Notes: a model not told the origin generated them from the letters alone. DNA of 64,000 bases from Clostridia bacterium (GCA_017403065.1 JAFQOT010000014.1:1-64000); one strand, 5' to 3'; positions 8,082 through 17,159 are shown, counted from the stretch's first letter. Made by a program: numbers and translations.

Positions 8082-8438
8082 TTATTCTTTTTCTTCTTCA
8101 GCCTGAGGGAATGTAATATCTGCAACAGTTACGTTTACCTTTGTTACGGCAGTGCCTGTCATAGTCTGGATTTTTTCTTTAACCTCTGACTGTACCTTTT
8201 CGGCTACTGCTTTTACGTTTGCATTCTTTTCAACGCAGATATAAACATTGATTTTCAGCGCACCGTTTACGCTTTCTACCTTAACACCTTTAAAAGCAGA
8301 TTTTGATTTTACTGCGCCCTTAAGGTCTATAGCAACCTTTGCAAGACCGGTTACACCCTCAACCTCTTTTGCGGCAAGCTCTGCCATTTTTTCAAGAACC
8401 TCTGTATTTATGGAAAGCTCTGTTCTGTTATCATTCAT
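8082..8438 (-). CDS. Asp23/Gls24 family envelope protein
   Basis: A 118-residue protein of the Asp23/Gls24 (DUF322) family. It has the typical start INTEVLEKMAELAAKEVEGVTGLA (10-33) and the end TGTAVTKVNVTVADITFP. Members are abundant membrane-associated proteins linked to envelope homeostasis. In many Clostridia a gene of this family follows spoIIIAH, as here, 71 bp downstream. Exact role unknown. Confidence 0.9.
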   Translation of the reverse strand: MNDNRTELSINTEVLEKMAELAAKEVEGVTGLAKVAIDLKGAVKSKSAFKGVKVESVNGALKINVYICVEKNANVKAVAEKVQSEVKEKIQTMTGTAVTKVNVTVADITFPQAEEEKE

Positions 8439-8509
8439 AAGGTTAATCCTCCATCTGACTTAATCATCAACCTTATTATACCACAAATTTAAAATATCTC
8501 AACATTTTT

Positions 8510-9043
8510 TTAACTTTTGGGTATTATTTTAATATTAGAAAGAGCTACACCTGTTTCGCTTGTAACAATATCCTGTATCTGCAGGGTCTGGGCAGAGGTC
8601 AATCCCTCAGAGCTTACCACCACATTAACACCGCTGTCGCTTATAATTACAACCGCTTTGTTGAAGCCCTTTGCCTTTAAAAGTGCCTCGATGTTAGACT
8701 CCTGCTCCATTCGGGCGCCGATTTCCTCTATTTTTGCCAAGGCGGATTTTTTATCCTCCTCGGTAGTTTTGGTATCCTTTAGGGTTTCCTCGATAACTTC
8801 GCAAGCCTCTTTACGAGCAGAATCCCGCTCTGATTTAGAGGTGGCAAAATAATCATCTTTTACCTTTGCGGCTGTTTCTACCGCCTCTTGACTCGATGTG
8901 TTATCTACATAGGATGCTTCTCCAAGATATTTAGTAGAGGAGGGCAAATACTTTGAATTAAGCCATATTGCCGCTCCCAAAGCCATTACCATTATCCCTA
9001 CCGCCAGTTGTCCCTTGCCTAAAACCTTACCTTTTTTCATCAA
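8510..9043 (-). CDS. spoIIIAH: Stage III sporulation protein AH (SpoIIIAH)
   Basis: A 177-residue single-pass membrane protein with TM segment 12-28 and an extracytoplasmic C-terminal ring-building (YscJ/FliF-like) domain containing LLKAKGFNKAVVIISDSGVNVVV (about 122-144). SpoIIIAH sits in the mother-cell membrane and contacts SpoIIQ to form the feeding-channel complex. It overlaps spoIIIAG by 4 bp and is the last spoIIIA gene. No spoIIQ is visible in this window. Confidence 0.93.
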   Translation of the reverse strand: MMKKGKVLGKGQLAVGIMVMALGAAIWLNSKYLPSSTKYLGEASYVDNTSSQEAVETAAKVKDDYFATSKSERDSARKEACEVIEETLKDTKTTEEDKKSALAKIEEIGARMEQESNIEALLKAKGFNKAVVIISDSGVNVVVSSEGLTSAQTLQIQDIVTSETGVALSNIKIIPKS

Positions 9044-9582
9044 TTATTCCTCCCGCAAATATATACTCTTTGAGATGTTATGTTAAGCGCCGATGTTACG
9101 GCGTTTTTTATTTTTTCTCTTAATGCTTCATCGTCCCCTCCCTGACAAACCACCGCCACCCCTCTGATTTCAGGCATTTGGGTGGTTACTATAAGCGCCT
9201 TTTCGCCGCCGTCGGCTGTTTTTACTGTTATATACCCTGATTTCAGCTCGCTGTCGGAGGTTTTGTTTTCCTTAAGGGTTTCCTCTTTAGAGGATTCCTC
9301 CTTTATATCGGCATAAGAATACCTGATTGAGCTGTCTAAGGTTACCACCACCGTCACCTTGCGGCTGCCTGTGATTGTGCGCACCATTTCGGTTATGTCC
9401 TTTTCTAAAGAAAGGCGGTACTCTTCTACCGATATTTCCTCTGTGGCAGTATCAGGTGTTTCAGACTGTGAATCCTTTCCCAGTGTGGATAAAAAAATAA
9501 GCAAAATCCCCACAAAGCCTATAATAATCAAGGCTTTGGGAGAACGTAGCCTTTTTGTCAGTCTTTCGGTTATTTCATTCAT
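9040..9582 (-). CDS. spoIIIAG: Stage III sporulation protein AG (SpoIIIAG)
   Basis: A 180-residue membrane protein with TM segment about 17-33 (ALIIIGFVGILLIFLS), then a secretin/ring-like domain with RTITGSRKVTVVVTLDSS (about 68-85), IREKIKNAVTSALNI-type helix and RVYICG at the end. SpoIIIAG forms a large ring in the mother-cell channel. The start overlaps the spoIIIAF stop by 8 bp, as expected in this tightly packed operon. Confidence 0.92.
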   Translation of the reverse strand: MNEITERLTKRLRSPKALIIIGFVGILLIFLSTLGKDSQSETPDTATEEISVEEYRLSLEKDITEMVRTITGSRKVTVVVTLDSSIRYSYADIKEESSKEETLKENKTSDSELKSGYITVKTADGGEKALIVTTQMPEIRGVAVVCQGGDDEALREKIKNAVTSALNITSQRVYICGRNN

Positions 9583-10009
9583 TTACAACTTCCACCTCTA
9601 TGTTATTTGCAACCTCGCTTAATGCGTTTAAAATTTTCTCGCCCTCACACTGTGAATAGATTATAACCTTAATAATATCTATGCTGCCGTCTGACCTTTT
9701 ATCCGTACAAACAGTAATTTTATTAAAATCTATATTATTTTTTTCTAAAATATAAGAATACACATACTTTGCAGAGGAAATTTCCAAATCCTGAGTCTTT
9801 ATTTCCTCAGAGTCAGGGGTAGAAAAGCTTATATTTTCTAAATTGCCTATCCCTATTCCTGCGGCTGTGATAACGGTTAAAATAAAAACAAGGGATAATA
9901 CATATCTCACGGATTTTGATACAGCCCCTTGGGGACAAAGCATATAAAATGCCCCTATAAAAATACCTGCGCCGCAAAAAGAGGCTATAAAGGATAAAAT
10001 ATTTTTCAT
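9575..10009 (-). CDS. spoIIIAF: Stage III sporulation protein AF (SpoIIIAF)
   Basis: A 144-residue protein with two N-terminal membrane segments (about 4-22 and 35-53) and a C-terminal soluble part with IIKVIIYSQCEGEKI (about 111-125) typical of SpoIIIAF. Identification relies on these features and on position between spoIIIAE and spoIIIAG. It overlaps both neighbours by a few bases. Confidence 0.88.
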   Translation of the reverse strand: MKNILSFIASFCGAGIFIGAFYMLCPQGAVSKSVRYVLSLVFILTVITAAGIGIGNLENISFSTPDSEEIKTQDLEISSAKYVYSYILEKNNIDFNKITVCTDKRSDGSIDIIKVIIYSQCEGEKILNALSEVANNIEVEVVNE

Positions 10010-11100
10010 TTTGATACTACCACCGAGAGAGAAATTACAAAAATTGCCGCCGAAAGAATAATAATTCCCACAAGCACCGAAAGCACCGAATCGGCGCTGC
10101 GCAAAATCCCCGATATTTTGGAAAGAGAAAACAAATCTGAAACGGTTGCGTTTATATTAAGCATAATCCGCCATAAAATCAGCTCTATTAGTAAAGGCAA
10201 AAATATTAAAAGCGTTGCTATTACCCCGTATATGCCCATTGTCGCCTTTAAAAGACCCATAGAGGCTGTAACGGTTGTCAAGGCTTCGGACAAGAGATTT
10301 CCAGCCACAGGAACCGTTGTACCTACGATAAACTTTGCTGTTCTTGATGTGAGGGTGTCTGCAGAGGAATTTACCGCCGTCTGAATACTTAAAACACCTA
10401 CAAAAACAGTGGATATAAACCCCATTATCCAAAGGCTAAGCTTTTTTACCCCGTCGCCTAAGGAGGAGTTGGCTAATATAGGCGATGCGGCTGAGCAAAG
10501 GCTTATACTTAAATACCCTGTCATTAAAGGGATAATAACAAAGCTTGAAATATAGCTTACTACCTCGGCGGCGCCTAATAAAAGAGCGCTCATAGAAACC
10601 GCCGTTGCCGCCTTTCCCCCTGCCGCTGTGACCGCCGCAAATATAGGCACAAAGGAGGTCATAAAGACACTGCACCCCTTTAGCGTATCTACCCCCGCGG
10701 TTATAACCGAGCTTAAGGGGACGGCTATTATTACCCCTGCAGATATTACCGTGGCGTACCCCGCAGATTCTTTGGATATATCGGTTACGCCCGCCTCTAC
10801 TGCGGCGCTTATAAGAATGACCGCAAGAATTAAAGCCCCAATTTTTATAGGCTCTTTTGCCCCTGAATGAACAAAGCCCCAGATATGCTTAAATACGTTT
10901 TCGGTAGTTAAATTCTTTACAAAATCGGGATTTTGAGGAGAAATTTCCTCTTTTTTTAAAATTTCCTTTGTGTCTTTAGGCAGGATATTTTCAGCCTTTG
11001 TAATACCGCTTAAATCATACTGACTGCCGTAAAATTCCTCTGCCGAAATTTTTAGTGAAAAAATATTTAAAATGATAAGAAACACTATAAGCTTTTTCAT
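10006..11100 (-). CDS. spoIIIAE: Stage III sporulation protein AE (SpoIIIAE)
   Basis: A 364-residue polytopic membrane protein with a cleavable-looking N-terminus (residues 1-20) and six to eight hydrophobic segments from about 98 onward. FMTSFVPIFAAVTAAGG (about 147-163) and the GYLSISLCSAASPI region are typical of SpoIIIAE. It is part of the mother-cell channel complex needed for sigma-G activity in the forespore. Its neighbours on both sides overlap by 4 bp. Confidence 0.93.
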   Translation of the reverse strand: MKKLIVFLIILNIFSLKISAEEFYGSQYDLSGITKAENILPKDTKEILKKEEISPQNPDFVKNLTTENVFKHIWGFVHSGAKEPIKIGALILAVILISAAVEAGVTDISKESAGYATVISAGVIIAVPLSSVITAGVDTLKGCSVFMTSFVPIFAAVTAAGGKAATAVSMSALLLGAAEVVSYISSFVIIPLMTGYLSISLCSAASPILANSSLGDGVKKLSLWIMGFISTVFVGVLSIQTAVNSSADTLTSRTAKFIVGTTVPVAGNLLSEALTTVTASMGLLKATMGIYGVIATLLIFLPLLIELILWRIMLNINATVSDLFSLSKISGILRSADSVLSVLVGIIILSAAIFVISLSVVVSK

Positions 11101-11489
11101 TTAATCAAACCTGTTGCTATATTTAAAATAGAAAGCAAAAGAGGAAGAGAAAGGGTAAAAATTGCAACCTTTCCCGCAAGCTCTGCCTTTGCTGCCAAGG
11201 ATGTTTGTCCGCTATCTCTGCAGGTGTCGGCAATAAAAGAGGTTATGTACCCTATTCCTAATGCCTTTACCGCCACCTTGAAATATTGGTTGTTAAGGTT
11301 ATATTCTTCAATTAAGTTTTTAAACTGAGAGATAGGCTCGGATATACTTTTTATCAGAATTACCGCCGCCAAAAAACCTGCAAAAACTGATATTACGACC
11401 GAAAATTCTAACGATTTTGACTTTAAAACAATAGAGAGTAACGCGGCGACCAGACACATACCTAAAACCCTGAAAATTTCACTGCTCAT
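11097..11489 (-). CDS. spoIIIAD: Stage III sporulation protein AD (SpoIIIAD)
   Basis: A 130-residue membrane protein with four hydrophobic segments. VKALGIGYITSFIADTCRDSGQTSLAAKAELAGKVAIFTLSLPLL (about 72-116) contains the family hallmark C-R-D-x-G. Overlaps spoIIIAC and spoIIIAE by 4 bp each. Confidence 0.93.
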   Translation of the reverse strand: MSSEIFRVLGMCLVAALLSIVLKSKSLEFSVVISVFAGFLAAVILIKSISEPISQFKNLIEEYNLNNQYFKVAVKALGIGYITSFIADTCRDSGQTSLAAKAELAGKVAIFTLSLPLLLSILNIATGLIK

Positions 11490-11680
11490 AGTCCGAAAAG
11501 CGCCTTTACCGTAGTAAAAAGCTCTGCCACGGCATTAACCACCATCAACAGCACCACCACCAGTCCCGCAAGGGTGGTAAGCATTGCCTGTTCCTCTCTG
11601 CCTGAACGGATAAGCACCTGATTTAATACCGTTACAATAATTCCTATTGCGGCAATTTTAAATATAAAATCAACATCCAT
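11486..11680 (-). CDS. spoIIIAC: Stage III sporulation protein AC (SpoIIIAC)
   Basis: A 64-residue protein with two membrane segments and the family core LIRSGREEQAMLTTLAGLVVVLLMV (about 23-47). Length and position between spoIIIAB and spoIIIAD match the family exactly. Confidence 0.94.
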   Translation of the reverse strand: MDVDFIFKIAAIGIIVTVLNQVLIRSGREEQAMLTTLAGLVVVLLMVVNAVAELFTTVKALFGL

Positions 11681-11690
11681 CTTAAGTCAC

Positions 11691-12140
11691 CTACAAAAAG
11701 AAAATACAAAGAAAAATACCGCAAAGAACACCCAAACTTTGATATAATCTGCAAAGATTCTGGCTTTCGAGGGTTGCTGCGGAATATTTTTCCTTTAAAA
11801 GCGCGGCAAAAGCCCTTGTTCTTTTATATTGTGATTCTTGGTCGCTCATACCTATGTTGTTAAAAAATTCGTTTAAAAGCTGTGTGTCCTCTTTTTTAAG
11901 TCCTGTGGCTTCTACTATTACCTTATCCTTAGAAACGGTTAAAAGGGTGGAATTAAAGCAAATTTTAACAAGGGGGATTATTTCTCCCTCGCAAACCCGT
12001 ATTCTTTCGGCAAGAGCTAAGGCGCCCTGATAATACTGCATAAGCTTCTGGCTTCTGGATTTTAAGCCAGAGGCTTTTATTATGCCTGCCATACTGCAGA
12101 CCAAAAATATAATCAAAAGCCCTGTAATTTTAAAAAGCAA
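11691..12140 (-). CDS. spoIIIAB: Stage III sporulation protein AB (SpoIIIAB)
   Basis: A 149-residue protein with N- and C-terminal membrane segments (about 2-21 and 134-149) and a helical middle part of the type II secretion F-like SpoIIIAB family (TLESQNLCRLYQSLGVLCG near the end). It overlaps spoIIIAA by 11 bp. Confidence 0.9.
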   Translation of the reverse strand: MLFKITGLLIIFLVCSMAGIIKASGLKSRSQKLMQYYQGALALAERIRVCEGEIIPLVKICFNSTLLTVSKDKVIVEATGLKKEDTQLLNEFFNNIGMSDQESQYKRTRAFAALLKEKYSAATLESQNLCRLYQSLGVLCGIFLCIFFL

Positions 12141-13056
12141 GATTCTTTTCCCCTTTCTTTAATTCTAAAACCTTTATATCTGCACCCCTTTTCTTTGGAA
12201 GCACCGCTACGGTTTTTATCGCCCCTGTTTTTAAAAGAGATGCGGTTATGTTTCTGTTCTTGATTTCCTCTATAGAGCCTGCGTGGGCAGTGGTTATTAT
12301 TTCAACCCCTGAATTCAGACTGTCTAAAACGCCTGAAAGCTCCTCTTTAGTACCGATTTCATCAAAGGCTATAATATCGGGGTTCATAGTTCTTAAGGCT
12401 ATTTCTATACCCTTTGCCTTAAAAGGAGTTATAAGCACGTCGCTTAAAATACCTAAATCGTTTTTTAAAATGCCGTCCTTTCCGCCTGAAATTTCGGCGC
12501 GGCTGTCGATTACTGCTATTTTTTTCATATATGCTTTTCCTGCAAGCTGTCTTATAAGATCGCGAAGAACCGTAGTTTTTCCGCTTGAGGGCGGACCCGC
12601 AATTAAAAGACCGCCGCCTGAATATTTATCTAAAAGAGGATTTGCCGAGCCTACTACCTCTCTTGCTATACGGATATTTATTGAGGTTATATCCTTTAAA
12701 TGCCCTTTTTCGTTAAGGTTGCCGAAAACCCCCGCTCTGCAGCCGTTTTTCATAGTAACAAAGCCATTTTCAATTTCATTAGTATGGGCATATACCGAAT
12801 TTGAACACAAAAGCCTGAAGCATTCCTCTAAATCCTGTTTAAAAGCCGTTAAAAGACCGTCTTTTGAAAAAAAGCAGATGTTTCCGTCGGTCTTTACAAA
12901 GGCGGTTTTTCCTGAAATTGTAAGGGTGACGGGTAAATTTTGGCGAAGCCTTATTTCCTCTATGTTTTCAGCTACCGCTTTATCTATTTTTAAAAGGGGG
13001 CTTCTTATTTTTTCCCCTACTGCGTAAAGGGATAAATTAAAGCGTGTGTTTTCCAT
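12130..13056 (-). CDS. spoIIIAA: Stage III sporulation protein AA ATPase (SpoIIIAA)
   Basis: A 308-residue secretion-type ATPase of the channel complex in the mother cell. Walker A GPPSSGKTTVLRDLIR (about 154-169), Walker B-like PDIIAFDEIG (about 220-229) and ITTAHAGSIEEI (about 244-255) are visible. The family start EEIRLRQNLPVTLT lies near 33-46. It is the first gene of the spoIIIA operon and is divergent from dnaA, 182 bp away. No sigma-E promoter could be assigned with confidence. Confidence 0.95.
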   Translation of the reverse strand: MENTRFNLSLYAVGEKIRSPLLKIDKAVAENIEEIRLRQNLPVTLTISGKTAFVKTDGNICFFSKDGLLTAFKQDLEECFRLLCSNSVYAHTNEIENGFVTMKNGCRAGVFGNLNEKGHLKDITSINIRIAREVVGSANPLLDKYSGGGLLIAGPPSSGKTTVLRDLIRQLAGKAYMKKIAVIDSRAEISGGKDGILKNDLGILSDVLITPFKAKGIEIALRTMNPDIIAFDEIGTKEELSGVLDSLNSGVEIITTAHAGSIEEIKNRNITASLLKTGAIKTVAVLPKKRGADIKVLELKKGEKNLAF

Positions 13057-13130
13057 TTTTCCACCTCATAAAAATATTATGAAATGGTTGTCCTTATTAG
13101 AACTAAATATTATTTTTTCTGCCCTTATTT

Positions 13131-13139
13131 TTGTCCACA
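13131..13139 (+). promoter_or_regulatory. DnaA-box-like site upstream of dnaA
   Basis: TTGTCCACA differs from the consensus TTATCCACA at one base and lies between spoIIIAA and the dnaA promoter. It may serve autoregulation of dnaA or be part of a bipartite origin. Confidence 0.5.
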
Positions 13140-13157
13140 TTTTTTGTCTTAAAAATG

Positions 13158-13186
13158 TTGAAAATTTTTACTTTTTATGCTATACT
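13158..13186 (+). promoter_or_regulatory. dnaA promoter
   Basis: TTGAAA (13158-13163) and TATACT (13181-13186) are spaced 17 bp apart, about 53 bp before the dnaA start. Confidence 0.75.
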
Positions 13187-13238
13187 AAATTAGATTATTA
13201 TAATAAATATATATTATATATAAAGGGTGGTTTACATA

Positions 13239-14582
13239 ATGTCAGTAAATTCTATTGAAGATATATGGGCTGTTATATGCGAAGAATGCAAAAAAACAGT
13301 TTCGGAATTTGCTTTTGATTGTTTCTTTGTAAAATTAAAGCCTGTTTCATTAAGCGGCGGCGAATTTTATATTTCAAGTAACGACGAATATGCTTTAGGA
13401 ATTATAGAGCAAAATTATATGGACCTTTTAAAAGAAGCTACCAAGACAGTTATGGGTATTGACTTTGAAATTAAGCTTCTTTTAGAGGATGATGAAGAAA
13501 AAATCAAAAATGCCGAGCAGTTTAGTGACGGACTTTCTTTTGAGGACTTCTTTTCCTTTGAAAATTTTATAGTAGGCTCTACAAACCGTTTTGCCCATGC
13601 GGCATCCTTAGCTGTTGCAGATAATCCGAATATTGTTTATAACCCCTTGGTTATTTACGGACCTTCGGGCGTGGGAAAAACCCATCTTATGCTTGCTATA
13701 AAAAATCACATAAGAAAAAAGTTTCCCCATAAAAAAATTGAATATGTACGAAGCGAGGAATTTACAAATCAGCTTATTGTAGCCTTGCAAGAGGGTAAAT
13801 TAGGTCTTGGTACTATTGATGATTTCAGAAACAAATACCGCCACGTAGATGTTCTTTTAATAGACGATATTCACTTTATCGCGGGAAAAGAGCAAACACA
13901 GGAGGAATTTTTCAATACCTTTAATACCCTACAGCAAAGCAACAAGCAAATTGTTGTAACCCTTGACCGTCCGCCAAAAGAGATTAAAACCCTTGACAAC
14001 CGTATTCGCTCCCGTTTAGAAAGCGGTCTTTTTGCAGATATTACTACCCCCGATTTTGAAACCCGTGTGGGAATAGTTTTCACAAAAGCCGAGCAATGCG
14101 GAATTGAGTTAAGCGAAAATCTCGTTTATCTTATTGCCGAACAGATTAAATCAAATACCCGTCAGCTTGAGGGTGTTGTTAAAAAACTGCAGGCATTTAT
14201 AAAAATTCAGGGTAAAACGCCGAACATAACTATAGTTCAGAATTTTATAAGAGATATAATAAGCGATTCTAAGCCTGAGCCTATAAAAATTGAAAAAATC
14301 ATTGCCGAGGTTGCAAAAACCTATAATGTTTCAGAAAGCGATATTCTTTCAAACAGAAGAACGGCCTCCTTGGTATTAGCCCGTCAGGTAGCTATGTATA
14401 TTTCCCGTGAATGTACAGACCTTTCTTTTAAAGCTATAGGAGAATGCTTTGGAAAAGACCATACAACCGTGCTTTACAATGTAAACCGTATTGAAGAATT
14501 TTTAAAAGACAAGCCTTATCAAAAGGAATTGGTTTATGATATTATTAAAAATCTAAAAAGTACGGCAGACATAAGCTACTAA
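13239..14582 (+). CDS. dnaA: Chromosomal replication initiator DnaA
   Basis: A 447-residue initiator that melts oriC and loads the helicase. Domain I is at 1-80, and AAA+ domain III has Walker A GPSGVGKTHLM (about 145) and Walker B VLLIDDIHFIAGKEQTQEEFFNTFN (about 206). Domain IV carries the DnaA signature GKDHTTVLYNV (about 415). I chose the ATG at 13239 because AAAGGGTGG lies at normal distance; an in-frame GTG at 13227 has no RBS. DnaA boxes occur on both sides of the gene. Confidence 0.98.
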   Translation: MSVNSIEDIWAVICEECKKTVSEFAFDCFFVKLKPVSLSGGEFYISSNDEYALGIIEQNYMDLLKEATKTVMGIDFEIKLLLEDDEEKIKNAEQFSDGLSFEDFFSFENFIVGSTNRFAHAASLAVADNPNIVYNPLVIYGPSGVGKTHLMLAIKNHIRKKFPHKKIEYVRSEEFTNQLIVALQEGKLGLGTIDDFRNKYRHVDVLLIDDIHFIAGKEQTQEEFFNTFNTLQQSNKQIVVTLDRPPKEIKTLDNRIRSRLESGLFADITTPDFETRVGIVFTKAEQCGIELSENLVYLIAEQIKSNTRQLEGVVKKLQAFIKIQGKTPNITIVQNFIRDIISDSKPEPIKIEKIIAEVAKTYNVSESDILSNRRTASLVLARQVAMYISRECTDLSFKAIGECFGKDHTTVLYNVNRIEEFLKDKPYQKELVYDIIKNLKSTADISY

Positions 14583-14788
14583 AATTTATCCACATAATTA
14601 ACCTTAATTAACCTAAAAGTTATTAAATCAAGATGTGAATAACTTTTTTATTCGACTTATTAAACTTTTATCAAATTTTTTATTAACATATAAAAAGCTC
14701 TTATTTAAAAGGTTTAAAGCATTTATCCACACAATTAACCTATTTTATTATTACTGTTATTTTATAATTTATTTTAGGAGGAAAAAAT
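14583..14788 (+). other. oriC: oriC-like region between dnaA and dnaN
   Basis: Very AT-rich, with two perfect DnaA boxes TTATCCACA (14586-14594 and 14723-14731, both on the plus strand) and an inverted one-mismatch box (TGTGAATAA at 14634-14642). Between them lie T-rich runs (14644-14690) suited to unwinding. Each perfect box is followed after a few bases by ATTAACC, a small direct repeat. The dnaA-dnaN interval is the classical origin position in Firmicutes. Confidence 0.8.
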
Positions 14789-15889
14789 ATGATTTTTTCT
14801 GTTGAACGTTCAGCTTTGTTAGAAGCAGTTTCAAAACTACAGAGAGTTGTTGGAGCTAAAACTTCTATGCCTGTTTTAGAGGGTATATTGATTTCTGCAG
14901 AACAAGGAAAAGCAACCTTAATTTCATATAATCTTGAAATGGGAATGAAAAAAGAAATTTATTGCCATTGTGAAGAAGAGGGAGATATTGTTATAAACGC
15001 AAGACTTCTTTCGGATATTTTAAGAAGAATGAACGGAGCAAAGGTTGAAATATCTGCTGATTCAAAATTAAATTGCCACATAAAGTGCGGTGAGGCTACC
15101 TTTGATATTATGGGTATGGCAGCAACAGATTTTCCTGAAATGCCTATAGTAAATAAAAATGATAAAATAGTTTTAAGCGGAAAGCTTTTTTCAGAAATGG
15201 TAAGAGGAACTGTTTTTGCAGCTGCCCAGACTGAAGGAATAAGACCTATACTTACAGGTCTTAATATATCGGTTTCAAACGGTGAAATTAAATTTGTTGC
15301 TATTGACGGCTACAGATTAGCTATAAGAAAACAAAAAATAAATTTAGAAAAGGAATTTAACTTTACTGCCACAGCAAGAGCTATAGGCGAGGTTGTAAAG
15401 CTTATAAGCGAGGATACAGAAAATATAGAAATTTGTGTTGGAGAAAGACTTATTTCTTTTGAAATAGACGGATATGTATTTATTTCCCGTTTATTAGACG
15501 GTGAATTTGTAAATTACAAAAAAACCTTGCCTGATGGTTTTAAACAAAGTGTTATTGTAAATACAAGAGATTTAACAGAAATTATTGAACGTGTATCACT
15601 TTTAATAAGTGAAACCTTTTCTACACCAGTAAGATGTTATTTTAATGAATTAAATGTTGTATTTACCTGTGCTACTTCAATGGGACGAGCAACCGAAACC
15701 TTTAATACAAAATTAAACGGCGATAGCTTTGAAATTGGTCTTAACAGCCGTTATTTATTAGATGCTTTAAGGGCAATAGAGGAAGAAAATATTAAAATTT
15801 TATTTAACGGTGCAAATGCAGGGGTAATTATAAATCCTGTTGACAGCGATGATTTCACATATATGATAATGCCGATGAGGTTAAAATAA
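14789..15889 (+). CDS. dnaN: DNA polymerase III beta subunit (sliding clamp)
   Basis: Full-length clamp of 366 residues with three repeated clamp domains (about 1-120, 125-240, 245-366) and the typical end YMIMPMRLK. AGGAGG precedes the ATG. It holds Pol III and other enzymes on DNA. Its TAA overlaps the next ATG (TAATG), indicating coupling to the S4-domain gene. Confidence 0.98.
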   Translation: MIFSVERSALLEAVSKLQRVVGAKTSMPVLEGILISAEQGKATLISYNLEMGMKKEIYCHCEEEGDIVINARLLSDILRRMNGAKVEISADSKLNCHIKCGEATFDIMGMAATDFPEMPIVNKNDKIVLSGKLFSEMVRGTVFAAAQTEGIRPILTGLNISVSNGEIKFVAIDGYRLAIRKQKINLEKEFNFTATARAIGEVVKLISEDTENIEICVGERLISFEIDGYVFISRLLDGEFVNYKKTLPDGFKQSVIVNTRDLTEIIERVSLLISETFSTPVRCYFNELNVVFTCATSMGRATETFNTKLNGDSFEIGLNSRYLLDALRAIEEENIKILFNGANAGVIINPVDSDDFTYMIMPMRLK

Positions 15890-16101
15890 TGAATTTTGAA
15901 AAAATTTATATTAAAGAAAATTTTATACGCCTTGACAGTGCTATGAAATTAGCAAATTTAGTAGTAACAGGCGGTCACGCAAAAATTGTTATTCAAAACG
16001 GCGAGGTTAAGGTTAATGACGAAATATGCACTATGAGGGGCAAAAAGCTCTTTAAGGGAGACAAGGTAGAATTTGACGGAAACGGATTTATAATAGAATG
16101 A
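15889..16101 (+). CDS. S4-domain RNA-binding protein (YaaA/RlbA-like)
   Basis: A 70-residue protein consisting of one S4 domain (IRLDSAMKLANLVVTGGHAK, about 13-32, then VKVNDEICTMRGKKLFKGDKVEF). In B. subtilis the equivalent gene lies between dnaN and recF, as here. The family is implicated in ribosome assembly or RNA binding. It overlaps recF by 4 bp. Confidence 0.92.
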   Translation: MNFEKIYIKENFIRLDSAMKLANLVVTGGHAKIVIQNGEVKVNDEICTMRGKKLFKGDKVEFDGNGFIIE

Positions 16102-17159
16102 GGGTATTATCTTTAAAATGCCGTAATTTTAGAAATTTAAAAGATACCGAAATAATACCTTGTGATGAAATGAATGTAATTTGCGGTGAAAATGCCCAAG
16201 GAAAAACAAATTTGCTTGAAAGCATTTGGCTTTTTACAGGGGCAAAAAGCTTTAGAACTTCTAAAGATAATCTTTTTGTACAAATAGGAAAAGAAAAAGC
16301 GAGCTGTGAATTAAAATTTATTTCAGAGGGTATTGAAAAAGAGGCTTTAATTGAAATTTCTGAAAAAAGAAAAGCATATTTAAATCAAAATAAGCTAAGT
16401 TCTCCCTCTAAATTAGCGGGAAATTTTAATGCAATTATTTTTTCTCCAAATGATTTAAGACTACTTACTGACGGTCCTGCTGTAAGAAGAAAATTTTTAG
16501 ATACAGCAATAGGACAAATTTATCCCAATTATATAGAAATTTTAAAAAAATATATGAGAGGGGTAATACAAAGAAACAAAATTATAAAAGAATTAAAATA
16601 TGATTCTACTCTTTCTTTAATGTTGGATATTTTTGAAGAAGAAATTGCAAACAACGGCACAAAAATAATTGGGTACAGAAAAAATTATATAAATAAGCTT
16701 AATAAATATTTACCTCAGGTTTATAGCGGAATTTCACAGGGAAAAGAAAAATTAGAAACCTTTTACATTAAAAAAGAAAGTGAAAATTTAAAAGAAGCTC
16801 TTTTAAATTCACGGAAAGAGGATATGTTTTCAGGTGTCACCTCAATAGGTCCTCACAGAGATGACATAGAATTTAAAATAAATGGGATAAGCGCTAAAAA
16901 TTTTGGCTCACAAGGTCAAAAAAGAAGTGTTGCTTTAAGCGTTAAGTTAGCCGAAGCAGAGGTAATAAAGGAAAATGTTGGTGAATGTCCCGTATTTTTA
17001 TTAGATGATGTAATGAGCGAGCTTGACCCTAACAGACAGGATTTTATTTTAAATCACATAAAGGGAATGCAGACCTTTTTAACCTGCTGTGACCCGTCAA
17101 ACCTTAAAAATTTAAAGGCTGGTAAGATTTTTACTGTAAAGGACGGTGTAGTAATTTAG
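16098..17159 (+). CDS. recF: DNA replication and repair protein RecF
   Basis: A 353-residue SMC-like ATPase that helps load RecA at gaps. Walker A GENAQGKTNLLE (about 30-41), signature FGSQGQKRSVALSVKLAEAE (about 272-291) and Walker B VFLLDDVMSELD (about 302-313) are intact. The start overlaps the S4 gene (ATGA) and the stop overlaps the next start (TAGTG). Confidence 0.97.
   Translation: MRVLSLKCRNFRNLKDTEIIPCDEMNVICGENAQGKTNLLESIWLFTGAKSFRTSKDNLFVQIGKEKASCELKFISEGIEKEALIEISEKRKAYLNQNKLSSPSKLAGNFNAIIFSPNDLRLLTDGPAVRRKFLDTAIGQIYPNYIEILKKYMRGVIQRNKIIKELKYDSTLSLMLDIFEEEIANNGTKIIGYRKNYINKLNKYLPQVYSGISQGKEKLETFYIKKESENLKEALLNSRKEDMFSGVTSIGPHRDDIEFKINGISAKNFGSQGQKRSVALSVKLAEAEVIKENVGECPVFLLDDVMSELDPNRQDFILNHIKGMQTFLTCCDPSNLKNLKAGKIFTVKDGVVI

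Noticed and set aside
10118..10870. Several short plus- and minus-strand frames within spoIIIAE
   Set aside because: They are shadows of the well-supported spoIIIAE gene.
12248..13027. Long plus-strand open frame of 259 codons
   Set aside because: It lies fully antisense to spoIIIAA, whose motifs are intact, and its translation shows no family features.
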